This document shows, piece by piece, positions 1 through 5,348 of a stretch of DNA of 7,781 nt. The notes under the pieces were generated by a model. That model was not told the origin of the DNA. It did not search any database and saw only the letters and a list, made by a program, of their open reading frames with translations. Source of the DNA: CAKZKT01 sp034434235. GTDB lineage: Bacteria; Chloroflexota; Anaerolineae; CG2-30-64-16. The first letter of the stretch is position 1, and every line of letters begins with the position of its first letter. A program made the position numbers and the translations under genes. The DNA lies in contig DAOTZV010000245.1 in NCBI GenBank assembly GCA_034434235.1, forward strand, positions 1 through 7,781, in the 5' to 3' direction.

Positions 1-14
1 CGTTGCGCCTCACG

Positions 15-43
15 AGTATAACACGTCTGTCAACAAATGACAA
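15..43 (-). promoter_or_regulatory. Leftward sigma70-type promoter for a gene beyond the left edge
   Basis: Read on the minus strand, a -35 box TTGTCA (plus 38-43, 5 of 6 matches to consensus) is separated by exactly 17 bp from a -10 box TATACT (plus 15-20, 5 of 6 matches). Transcription would start near position 8 and leave the window to the left. This implies a divergently transcribed gene that cannot be seen here. The call rests on consensus matching only. Confidence 0.5.
28..42. promoter_or_regulatory. Operator-like inverted repeat TGTCA-N5-TGACA
   Basis: There is a perfect 5-bp inverted repeat, TGTCA at 28-32 and TGACA at 38-42, with a 5-bp spacer. The right half-site overlaps the -35 box of the leftward promoter, where a repressor would block RNA polymerase. 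The arms are short and could arise by chance. No regulator is assigned. Confidence 0.25.
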
Positions 44-103
44 GATTAGTTGCGCTCAGGGCCGCGCCGGCGGACGTTTGACAACTTGACGAGCATCCCG
101 CGT

Positions 104-132
104 TTGGCGTCGGCCCCGATTTGGGGTAGAAT
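104..132 (+). promoter_or_regulatory. Probable sigma70-type promoter of the acyltransferase gene
   Basis: A -35-like TTGGCG (104-109, 4 of 6) lies 17 bp upstream of TAGAAT (127-132, 5 of 6). Transcription would begin near 139 and give a leader of about 65 nt before the ATG at 205. The leader can form an imperfect hairpin (150-180, GGCCC pairing with GGGCC at the base). It also contains a 17-codon reading frame (145-198) that ends 6 nt before the gene's start. Confidence 0.45.
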
Positions 133-204
133 GAGATGTGGAGGATGAAGGCCCCGAAGCGTCTTGCAACCTTTCGGGCCACACGAACGTCTGGATGAGT
201 TGAG

Positions 205-2379
205 ATGGTCGCCACACCCCGCCCGCCCGCACCGAAGCCGCCAGGCCACAGCGCACGGTTGCCCTATCTGCCCGCGCTGGATGGCCTGCGCGCGCTCGCG
301 GTCATCGCGGTGCTCATCTATCACGCCGGGCTGCGCTGGATGCCGGGCGGCTTCCTCGGCGTCGAGATCTTCTTCACCATCAGCGGCTATCTGATCACCT
401 CGCTGCTCCTCTCGGAATGGCGCGAGACGGGCCGGATCGTGCTGAAGAACTTCTGGCTGCGCCGCGCCCGACGCCTCTTGCCCGCGCTCTTCGCCGTGAT
501 CATCCTGGTGCTGGCGTATGCCGTGCTCTTCCTGCCGGAAGAGGTCGCCGGCCTGCGCGGGGACGCGGCCGCGGCCTTCGGCTATTCGACCAACTGGTAC
601 CTGATCTTCAGCCACAAGTCGTATTTCGAGACGGTGGGCCGGCCCTCCATGCTCCGCCATCTCTGGTCGCTGGCCGTGGAAGAGCAGTTCTACGTGCTCT
701 GGCCCCTGGCCTTCGTGTTCGCCATGCGACGCTGGCGCGAACGCCGCGTGCTCGCCGGCGTGCTCGTCGTGGCGCTGGCATCGGCCATCCTGATGGGCGT
801 GCTCTATCAGCCCGACATGGACCCCTCGCGCGTCTACTACGGGACGGATACGCGCGCGGCCGGCATCCTGGTCGGGGTGGCGCTGGCGTTCGTGTGGACG
901 CCCGGCCGGTCCGACGGCCTGGGGGCCAGGTTGCCCCTCAGTGCGATCGGCTTCGCCGCGCTGGCCGGCCTGCTCGTCCTGTGCCTGAAGATCTCGGAGT
1001 TCGATCCGTTCCTCTACCGCGGGGGGTTCGGGCTGGTGGCGCTGAGCACCGCCACCCTGATCGCAGCCTCGGTGCACCGCAAGGGTCGCCTGGTGCAGGC
1101 GGTGCTCGGCTCGGCCGTGTTGCGCTGGGTGGGCCTGCGCTCCTACGGCATCTACCTGTGGCATTGGCCGGTCTTCATGCTCACCCGGCCGCAACTGGAT
1201 ACGACGCTCGACGGCCCGCCGCTGCTGGCGCTGCGCTTCGCGCTCACGCTGATCCTGGCCGAGCTGTCGTTCCGGCTGGTGGAGACGCCGGTGCGCTCGG
1301 GCGCCATCGAACGCTCGTGGCAGACGCTCCGTCATGCGCAGGGGCGCCAGAGGCTCCTGCTCGCCTTCCGCTGGGCGGCCGGCTTGCTGGCCATTGCGGT
1401 CGGCTCGATCGTCTTGGGTTCGTCGGTCGTGCGCGCCCAGCCGCCGGCCCCGCCCGCCTACCTGGTGGCCGCCGCGCCCCAGGCCCACGCCGCTCCGGGC
1501 GACGGCAGCGGGGGCGCGCGGCCCTCGCCGACGGCCATCCCCCTTGCCGCGACGGCCGTTGCGCCCACGCCCACCGTTCAGGCCGGGCCGACGGCGACAT
1601 CCCCCTCCGGGCCGCCGAAGCCCGCGGTCGAGCTGCCCGCCCCGGATGCAACAGCGGCCGCCCCGGCCGCCGCGTCCGAAGCCACGGCCGCCCCGGCCGT
1701 CGGGACGGCCATTGCGCCGGCCGGCCAGGGCGACGACGAGACCGACGCGCTGCGGATTTCTCGCCGGCCGACGCTGACCATCACCACCCCCACGCCCACC
1801 GCCGCCGTGACGCCGGCCGCCGGCCCGACGATCACATCCACCGCCGCGGCGACGCCCACCTACCGCATCACCGCGTTCGGCGACTCGGTCATGCAGGGCG
1901 CGGCGCCGGCCCTCCGCCAGGTCTTTCCGGAGATCGAAGTGGACGCCGAGAAGGGCCGCCAGGTCTATCGGCCGCCCGTGGATGCGTTCCTGGCGCAGTT
2001 GCAGGAGGCGAAGGAGAGCGGCCGGCTCGGCGAGATCGTGGTGCTCCACCTGGGCAACAACGGCGTGTATCCGAAGGAGAGCTTCGACCGCATCATGCAG
2101 GTGCTCGCCGACCGCCGGCTGGTCGTCGTGCTCAACGTGCGGGTGCCGCGGGCGTGGGAAGATAACAACAATCGGGTGATCGGCGAAGGGGTGAAACGCT
2201 ATCGGAACGCGATGTTGATTGACTGGTACGAGCTGACCGCCAAACGCCCCGAGCTGTTCTGGAACGACGGCCATCACCTGAAGCCGGAAGGCGCGCTCTA
2301 CTACGCCTCGCTCATCCAGGAGGCGATCGCCGCGCGCGACCATGCGCCGATCCGGCCGACGCCGCAGGTGGGGGAATGA
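205..2379 (+). CDS. Acyltransferase-3 / SGNH-domain fusion protein (OafA/OatA-type O-acyltransferase)
   Basis: Predicted integral membrane O-acyltransferase of 724 residues that would acylate (probably O-acetylate) a cell-surface glycan; the acceptor is unknown. The N-terminal half is an Acyl_transf_3 domain (about residues 18-365). It opens with LDGLRALAVIAVLIYH (H40), continues with WSLAVEEQFY (E159, E160), GTDTR (213-217) and SYGIYLWHWP (313-322), and ends with LVETPVR (358-364). An extra membrane helix at about 388-410 is the one known to place the C-terminus outside the membrane in AT3-SGNH fusions. A linker of about 140 residues rich in Ala, Pro and Thr follows. The SGNH domain (about 553-715) shows block I GDSVM (S561 nucleophile), LGNNG (G617, N618 or N619) and NDGHHL (D688, H691), so the catalytic set looks complete. 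The ATG at 205 has only a weak ribosome-binding site, but an in-frame TGA at 196 rules out a longer protein. Family assignment is secure; substrate is inferred. Confidence 0.93.
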   Translation: MVATPRPPAPKPPGHSARLPYLPALDGLRALAVIAVLIYHAGLRWMPGGFLGVEIFFTISGYLITSLLLSEWRETGRIVLKNFWLRRARRLLPALFAVIILVLAYAVLFLPEEVAGLRGDAAAAFGYSTNWYLIFSHKSYFETVGRPSMLRHLWSLAVEEQFYVLWPLAFVFAMRRWRERRVLAGVLVVALASAILMGVLYQPDMDPSRVYYGTDTRAAGILVGVALAFVWTPGRSDGLGARLPLSAIGFAALAGLLVLCLKISEFDPFLYRGGFGLVALSTATLIAASVHRKGRLVQAVLGSAVLRWVGLRSYGIYLWHWPVFMLTRPQLDTTLDGPPLLALRFALTLILAELSFRLVETPVRSGAIERSWQTLRHAQGRQRLLLAFRWAAGLLAIAVGSIVLGSSVVRAQPPAPPAYLVAAAPQAHAAPGDGSGGARPSPTAIPLAATAVAPTPTVQAGPTATSPSGPPKPAVELPAPDATAAAPAAASEATAAPAVGTAIAPAGQGDDETDALRISRRPTLTITTPTPTAAVTPAAGPTITSTAAATPTYRITAFGDSVMQGAAPALRQVFPEIEVDAEKGRQVYRPPVDAFLAQLQEAKESGRLGEIVVLHLGNNGVYPKESFDRIMQVLADRRLVVVLNVRVPRAWEDNNNRVIGEGVKRYRNAMLIDWYELTAKRPELFWNDGHHLKPEGALYYASLIQEAIAARDHAPIRPTPQVGE

Positions 2380-2395
2380 GTGGGGAAATGAGGGC

Positions 2396-2419
2396 CGCCC
2401 GGCGATGAATCGCCGGGCT
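2396..2419 (-). repeat. TTCA-centred palindromic unit 1
   Basis: A palindrome with a 10-bp perfect stem (2397-2406 with 2409-2418) whose centre reads TTCA on the minus strand. On that strand it starts AGCCCGG and ends CCGGGCG, as unit 3 does on the plus strand, but it carries an extra CGA/TCG pair of triplets in the stem. It starts 16 bp after the acyltransferase stop codon. It lacks a T-tract, so it is better read as a dispersed REP-like element than as an intrinsic terminator. Confidence 0.6.
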
Positions 2420-2425
2420 ACAGAG

Positions 2426-2447
2426 CAGCGCCCCGTCAACGGGGCTG
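2426..2447 (-). repeat. TTCA-type palindromic unit 2
   Basis: A 22-bp unit whose inner stem is GCCCCGT paired with ACGGGGC (2430-2436 and 2439-2445). Read on the minus strand it matches unit 3 (2470-2491) at 19 of 22 positions. Two of the three differences are the two sides of one base pair (C-G here, G-C in unit 3), so pairing is preserved. Both units have CAGC at one end and GCTG at the other, with a two-base bulge near the stem base, as in many REP elements. Confidence 0.6.
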
Positions 2448-2469
2448 GGCGGTCTCGCCGCGTGTGCTC

Positions 2470-2491
2470 CAGCCCGGTTCACCGGGCGCTG
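2470..2491 (+). repeat. TTCA-centred palindromic unit 3
   Basis: A 22-bp unit with stem GCCCGGT/ACCGGGC (2472-2478 and 2481-2487) and a central TTCA. It is the inverted partner of unit 2, about 22 bp away, giving a head-to-head arrangement like paired REP elements. Confidence 0.6.
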
Positions 2492-2495
2492 CATG

Positions 2496-2526
2496 GGTCG
2501 CACGATCCATTTATGGTCGTGCGACC
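2496..2526. terminator. Strong hairpin between convergent genes; possible bidirectional terminator
   Basis: A perfect 10-bp stem (GGTCGCACGA with TCGTGCGACC) closes an 11-nt loop. The loop can add three more pairs, CCA with TGG, past one bulged T. It sits 17 bp beyond the stop codon of the minus-strand hydrolase and downstream of the plus-strand acyltransferase. Neither side has a run of T, so it does not fit a classical intrinsic terminator. It may instead end transcripts weakly, protect 3' ends or belong to the neighbouring repeat cluster. Confidence 0.4.
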
Positions 2527-2543
2527 GCCACATGGATGGGCTT

Positions 2544-3632
2544 CTATCGTTCGCCGCCGGCCGCCCGGCTGGCGGCGTCCAGCGCCATCAGCGCCGAGAG
2601 GTCTTCCAGCGGCCCGATGAACTGGAAAGCGGTCGGGTCGGTGTAGTCGTCGGTGCCCCCTTCCTTCAAATGCAGGCCATCGGGCTGCAACCCGCGGCCG
2701 GGCACCGTTTCGGCCAACAGGTCGAAATCCCACAGGGGCACGCGATACTCGGCCGCCAGGCGACGGATGAGCTGATTGAGCGTGTTCTCCGGCCCCTCGT
2801 AGTGATCCGGCTTGGTGCCCACGATCGGCACCACCCCCAGGTTGATGCACGTCTGGATGATCTGCCGCATGGCCGGCTCGAACTGGCCCGGCGTCAGGCT
2901 GTCGTTCGCGCCGAGCCGGATGAGCGCGAAGCTGGCGTTGGTCGCGCGCAGCTCGCACGTCAACGGCGTCTCGCCCGGCAAACACCTGCCCGGATCGGCC
3001 TGCGCCGGATCGAGCTCTTCCCAGCTATGCATCCCCTTGCGCACGGCCGCGCTCTCGCGGGCGAAGAAGCCGGCGAAGCGATCCACCGTTCGCTGCAAAT
3101 GCCCGAAGTTGCCGAGCCGGTAGCGGCCCCAGTCGAAACCTGACAGAAACGGCGGCCAGAGCATCGTGCTGTCGCCCACCTTGGCGAAGGCGCGCGGATT
3201 GCGCCCCAGCGCCTGTCCCTGCGCGTAGATCTGGCGCACGTTGGCGGCCGTTTCGTCCGAGAGGACCACGATCATATCCACCGGCAATCCGTTGAGCAGG
3301 CGCGGTGCCGCGCTGTTGGGCAAGGGGGTAGGCGTGGGCAAGACGGGCAGCCGGCGCAGCGTGGCGTCGGGGCGGGCGGTCGGCGTAGGGGTGGAGACCG
3401 CGTCGGATAGCACCGGCAGGGCCGCGGCCGTGGCGGTGGCGGCCGCGCTGCGCGTGGCAAGCGCGGCCCGCTCGGCGCCGGCGGCCGGCCGGCCCGGCGC
3501 CGAGCCCCCCCCAGCCGACGGCGTCACCGGGCCGCGTTCGAGTCGCGTGCCGGCGCCAAACACCCCAAGCCCCGAGATCAACAGGAGCAGCCCGGCGATG
3601 CCGGCGCCGGCGATCAGCAATTTATAGCGCAT
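2544..3632 (-). CDS. Membrane-anchored SGNH/GDSL-family hydrolase
   Basis: Predicted extracytoplasmic esterase or acetylesterase-like protein of 362 residues. An N-terminal hydrophobic segment (about residues 4-27) with little charge before it acts as signal anchor or signal peptide. A low-complexity Ala/Thr/Pro linker with TPTPT tracts follows (about 30-110). The catalytic domain (about 112-350) shows VGDST (S155 as nucleophile), RLGANDS (G241, N243) and PDGLHL (D318, H321), giving Ser, Gly, Asn and the Asp-His pair of the SGNH fold. Two cysteines in CLPGETPLTC could form a small disulfide loop. The sequence between blocks differs clearly from the SGNH domain of the acyltransferase, so this is not a recent duplicate. 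The gene converges on the acyltransferase and has its own consensus promoter. The ATG at 3632 lacks a good ribosome-binding site but gives a sensible signal segment. Substrate is unknown; removal of O-acyl groups from a surface polymer is inference. Confidence 0.88.
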   Translation of the reverse strand: MRYKLLIAGAGIAGLLLLISGLGVFGAGTRLERGPVTPSAGGGSAPGRPAAGAERAALATRSAAATATAAALPVLSDAVSTPTPTARPDATLRRLPVLPTPTPLPNSAAPRLLNGLPVDMIVVLSDETAANVRQIYAQGQALGRNPRAFAKVGDSTMLWPPFLSGFDWGRYRLGNFGHLQRTVDRFAGFFARESAAVRKGMHSWEELDPAQADPGRCLPGETPLTCELRATNASFALIRLGANDSLTPGQFEPAMRQIIQTCINLGVVPIVGTKPDHYEGPENTLNQLIRRLAAEYRVPLWDFDLLAETVPGRGLQPDGLHLKEGGTDDYTDPTAFQFIGPLEDLSALMALDAASRAAGGER

Positions 3633-3694
3633 TCAATCACGTTCGCAAAAGTCAAGATCGGGATCGCCAGCCGTCGCTACAAACCACAGCGACG

Positions 3695-3749
3695 AACCCT
3701 CAACCTCAGCCTCAACCTTGGCCTTAACCTCAGCTTTAGCCTCAGCTCT
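3695..3749 (-). repeat. Degenerate purine-rich hexamer array in the hydrolase leader
   Basis: Eight consecutive hexamers (3702-3749), plus a 7-nt partial unit (3695-3701), follow the pattern RAGGYT with some degeneracy on the minus strand (for example GAGGCT, GAGGTT, AAGGTT). The array begins 4 bp downstream of the TATAAT box and so lies inside the predicted 5' leader of the hydrolase mRNA. It offers an AGG-type Shine-Dalgarno-like core in most units. In one frame it would encode alternating Ala/Val with Glu/Lys, which explains the spurious 60-codon frame at 3633-3815. Confidence 0.65.
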
Positions 3750-3753
3750 GACG

Positions 3754-3782
3754 ATTATAGCCGTGAAGCCGGAATCCTGCAA
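3754..3782 (-). promoter_or_regulatory. Promoter of the SGNH hydrolase gene
   Basis: On the minus strand a perfect TATAAT -10 box (plus 3754-3759) lies 17 bp downstream of a weak -35 box TTGCAG (plus 3777-3782, 3 of 6). Transcription would start near 3747 and yield a leader of about 115 nt containing the hexamer array. This is the most consensus-like -10 box in the window. Confidence 0.55.
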
Positions 3783-3840
3783 GTATGGCGTTTTCTGGCC
3801 ACGGGGCCGCGGCATTCAACCGAAACCCAACGCGATCTTT

Positions 3841-3910
3841 ATCAGATCTTGACACGCCTCTGGTACATTACGGGCGACAGGCGGACGGCCTGAGACATCT
3901 GATCTTGAGA
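3841..3910 (+). promoter_or_regulatory. Repeated GATCTTGA motifs upstream of the small secreted gene
   Basis: GATCTTGA occurs at 3845-3852 and 3901-3908, each within a longer similar context (GATCTTGACA and GATCTTGAGA). ATCAGAT (3841-3847) and ATCTGAT (3897-3903) form an inverted repeat. The motifs flank the region where a promoter for the gene at 3931 is expected. TTGACA is present at 3849-3854, but no -10 box lies at a normal distance from it. Regulatory function is a guess from position and repetition. Confidence 0.25.
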
Positions 3911-3930
3911 ACGGAGGGATACAGACGAGT

Positions 3931-4455
3931 ATGAAAGGAAAGAAGTGGTTGGCAGTAGCGGGCGTTTTGGCGCTCTTCGTCCTGGTCGGCGCGCTGGCGG
4001 TGGGCACTGTAGCGGCCCAATCCGCCACCCCGACGCCGACGACCCCGCATGGGTTTTTGGGCAAGTTCGGCCGCGGCTTCGGCTTCTGGGGCGGTCCCAA
4101 CAGCGAGTTCGATGCGATCGCCAAGGCGCTGAACCTGACCCCGACGCAGTTGTTCGAGCAGTTGCACAGCGGCAAGACCCTGGACGAGATCGCCAAGGCC
4201 CAGGGCGTTGACCTGTCGAAGGTCCAGGAAGCGGTGAACGCGGCCCGGGTGCAGAGCATGAAGGACGCCATCGCCCAGGCCGTGAAGGACGGCAAGATCA
4301 GCCAGGAGCAGGCGGATTGGCTCCTGCAAGGGCTGGAGAAGGGCTACATGATGGGAGGCCGCGGCGGATTCAGGGGACATGGCGGCATGCGCGGCTTCGG
4401 CGGCAAGGGGTTCTGGATGCCGCCAGCCACCCCGACCCCCGGCACCTCCTCCTGA
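3931..4455 (+). CDS. Small secreted helical protein with Gly/Met/His-rich tail, unknown function
   Basis: A 174-residue exported protein I cannot assign to a characterised family. Residues 1-29 form a signal peptide (MKGKK, a hydrophobic core, then VAA before Q30). A short TPTP linker and a Gly/Phe-rich stretch (about 41-55) follow. A helical core (about 58-138) contains LNLTPTQ (67-73), GKTLDEIAKAQGVD and GKISQEQADWLLQGL. This core resembles hypothetical exported bacterial proteins with paired LTPxQ / GKxLxEIA / GKITQEQAD helices. The tail (139-165) is rich in Gly with Met, His and aromatic residues, and the protein ends with a second TPTP tract. GGAGG at 3913-3917 is a plausible but distant ribosome-binding site (13 nt). 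The gene sits just upstream of a two-component system but is separated from it by a terminator. The LTxxQ-like motif recalls Spy/CpxP periplasmic proteins; that link is speculative. Confidence 0.85.
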   Translation: MKGKKWLAVAGVLALFVLVGALAVGTVAAQSATPTPTTPHGFLGKFGRGFGFWGGPNSEFDAIAKALNLTPTQLFEQLHSGKTLDEIAKAQGVDLSKVQEAVNAARVQSMKDAIAQAVKDGKISQEQADWLLQGLEKGYMMGGRGGFRGHGGMRGFGGKGFWMPPATPTPGTSS

Positions 4456-4470
4456 GTAGATGGGCGTTGC

Positions 4471-4515
4471 AGGGGCGCATGGCCGTGCGCCCGCCGGCGC
4501 AGGCCATGTGCCCTT
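4471..4515. repeat. Long near-perfect hairpin element in the 3' region of the small secreted gene
   Basis: Positions 4471-4484 pair with 4502-4515 (14 pairs including two G-U wobbles). One G (4485) bulges, and 4486-4491 then pair with 4496-4501 around a CGCC loop, giving about 20 pairs in all. The left half can also fold alone: GGGCGCA at 4473-4479 with TGCGCCC at 4486-4492. The element lies 15 bp after the stop codon and 35 bp before the intrinsic terminator. Its GGGGCGCATGGC start looks like a dispersed palindromic repeat, but only one copy is visible here. Confidence 0.55.
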
Positions 4516-4550
4516 CGGATGACAAGAACGGGACCGGCCGCCTGATGGAC

Positions 4551-4592
4551 GAGGGGAACGAAGGGCAACTTTCGTTCCCCTCTTGGATTTTA
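4551..4592 (+). terminator. Intrinsic terminator of the small secreted gene
   Basis: A perfect 12-bp stem (4551-4562 with 4571-4582) can extend by a G-U and a G-C pair to close a GCAA (GNRA) tetraloop at 4565-4568. TTGGATTTTA follows directly, an interrupted but T-rich tract. It separates the small secreted gene from the two-component system. Confidence 0.8.
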
Positions 4593-4608
4593 TGGCCCGA
4601 ACGGCGAT

Positions 4609-4637
4609 TTGTCCGCCGGGGCAATTCAAGATAAGAT
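4609..4637 (+). promoter_or_regulatory. Promoter of the two-component operon, probably leaderless
   Basis: TTGTCC (4609-4614, 4 of 6) is 17 bp from TAAGAT (4632-4637, 4 of 6). The -10 box ends 6 nt before the ATG at 4644, so the transcript would begin at or within a base or two of the start codon. No convincing Shine-Dalgarno sequence lies before that ATG, which fits leaderless translation. Confidence 0.5.
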
Positions 4638-4643
4638 TGGGAT

Positions 4644-5348
4644 ATGAAGCGAACGATCCTGGTGGTAGACGACGATCACAAGATCGTGGACCTGGTAGCT
4701 CTCTACCTCAAGCGAGACGGCTACAACGTGCTCACCGCGCATGACGGCCGCGAGGCGCTCCAGGTGGCGCGCAGCAAACAGCCCGATCTGATCGTCCTCG
4801 ACCTGCTCCTGCCCGAGCTGGACGGCACCGACGTATGTCGTCTGTTGCGCACGGAATCGCGCGTGCCGATCATCATGCTCACCGCGCGCAGCACCGACGA
4901 GGACAAGCTGCGCGGCCTCGACCTGGGCGCCGACGACTACCTGACCAAGCCGTTCAATCCGCGCGAGCTGATGGCGCGCATTCGCGCGGTCTTGCGCCGC
5001 GCCTATCCGTCCGAAGAAGCCGCGGACGACCTCCAGTTCGGCGACCTGGTCATCAGCCTGGTGCGCCACGAGGTGCTCCTGGCCGGCAAGCCGGTTGCCC
5101 TCACGCCGACCGAGTTCCGCCTGCTGGAGACGCTGGCGCGCGAGCCCGGCCGCGCCTTCTCCCGCGCCGAGCTGCTGGATCGCGTCTTCGGCTTCGATTA
5201 CGTGGGCGTGGAGCGCACCATTGACGTGCACATCATGAACCTGCGCCGGAAGATCGAGCCGGAAGGGGGCCGGCCGCGCTACATCGGCACGGTGCCGGGA
5301 GTGGGCTATCGCTTCGAGGGGCATGCAGCGAGGAACCATGTGGCATAG
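4644..5348 (+). CDS. OmpR/PhoB-family two-component response regulator
   Basis: DNA-binding transcription factor of 234 residues, phosphorylated by the adjacent kinase. The receiver domain (about 3-115) has the acidic pocket D9-D11, phospho-acceptor D53 in VLDLLLPELDG, T80 in MLTAR and K102 in TKPF, so all switch residues are present. The winged-helix output domain (about 133-229) shows the OmpR-type LTPTEFRLLETLAREPGRAF, VERTIDVHIMNLRRKIE and the terminal YIGTVPGVGYRFE hairpin. Length is normal for the family. The start is set by the consensus MKRTILVVDDD N-terminus despite the lack of a ribosome-binding site. The 3' end overlaps the kinase reading frame by 11 nt (or 26 nt with the alternative kinase start), so the two are translated together. 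Targets are unknown. The sequence resembles BaeR/PhoB-like regulators, but I do not assign a symbol. Confidence 0.96.
   Translation: MKRTILVVDDDHKIVDLVALYLKRDGYNVLTAHDGREALQVARSKQPDLIVLDLLLPELDGTDVCRLLRTESRVPIIMLTARSTDEDKLRGLDLGADDYLTKPFNPRELMARIRAVLRRAYPSEEAADDLQFGDLVISLVRHEVLLAGKPVALTPTEFRLLETLAREPGRAFSRAELLDRVFGFDYVGVERTIDVHIMNLRRKIEPEGGRPRYIGTVPGVGYRFEGHAARNHVA

Noticed and set aside
78..91. Tandem TTGAC motifs as promoter -35 boxes for the acyltransferase
   Set aside because: No -10-like sequence lies 16-18 bp downstream of either; the pair at 104-132 fits better.
1460..1860. Ala/Pro/Thr-rich GC repeats inside the acyltransferase gene as a DNA repeat element
   Set aside because: The periodicity is at the protein level, an exported linker with TPTPT tracts, and there is no unit of constant length.
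417..2165. 582-codon open frame on the plus strand in another frame of the acyltransferase
   Set aside because: Arg/Ala/Gly-rich translation without motifs; a frame shadow of the real gene.
46..2439. 797-codon open frame on the minus strand, antisense to the acyltransferase
   Set aside because: It mirrors the acyltransferase codons in GC-rich DNA. The product is Arg/Gly/His/Gln low-complexity with no domain, while the plus strand encodes clear AT3 and SGNH motifs.
2493..3143. 216-codon plus-strand frame over the SGNH hydrolase
   Set aside because: Antisense to a gene with complete SGNH blocks; it starts inside a hairpin and has no recognisable domain.
3633..3815. 60-codon minus-strand frame ending directly before the hydrolase start
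   Set aside because: Its central Ala/Glu/Lys/Val repeat is the translated hexamer array, and its start lies upstream of the predicted promoter, so the likely transcript would not contain its ATG. The stop-start junction is probably chance.
3849..3869. TTGACA followed by TACATT as a plus-strand promoter for the small secreted gene
   Set aside because: The spacing is only 9 bp, too short for sigma70. No -10 box is found at 16-18 bp.
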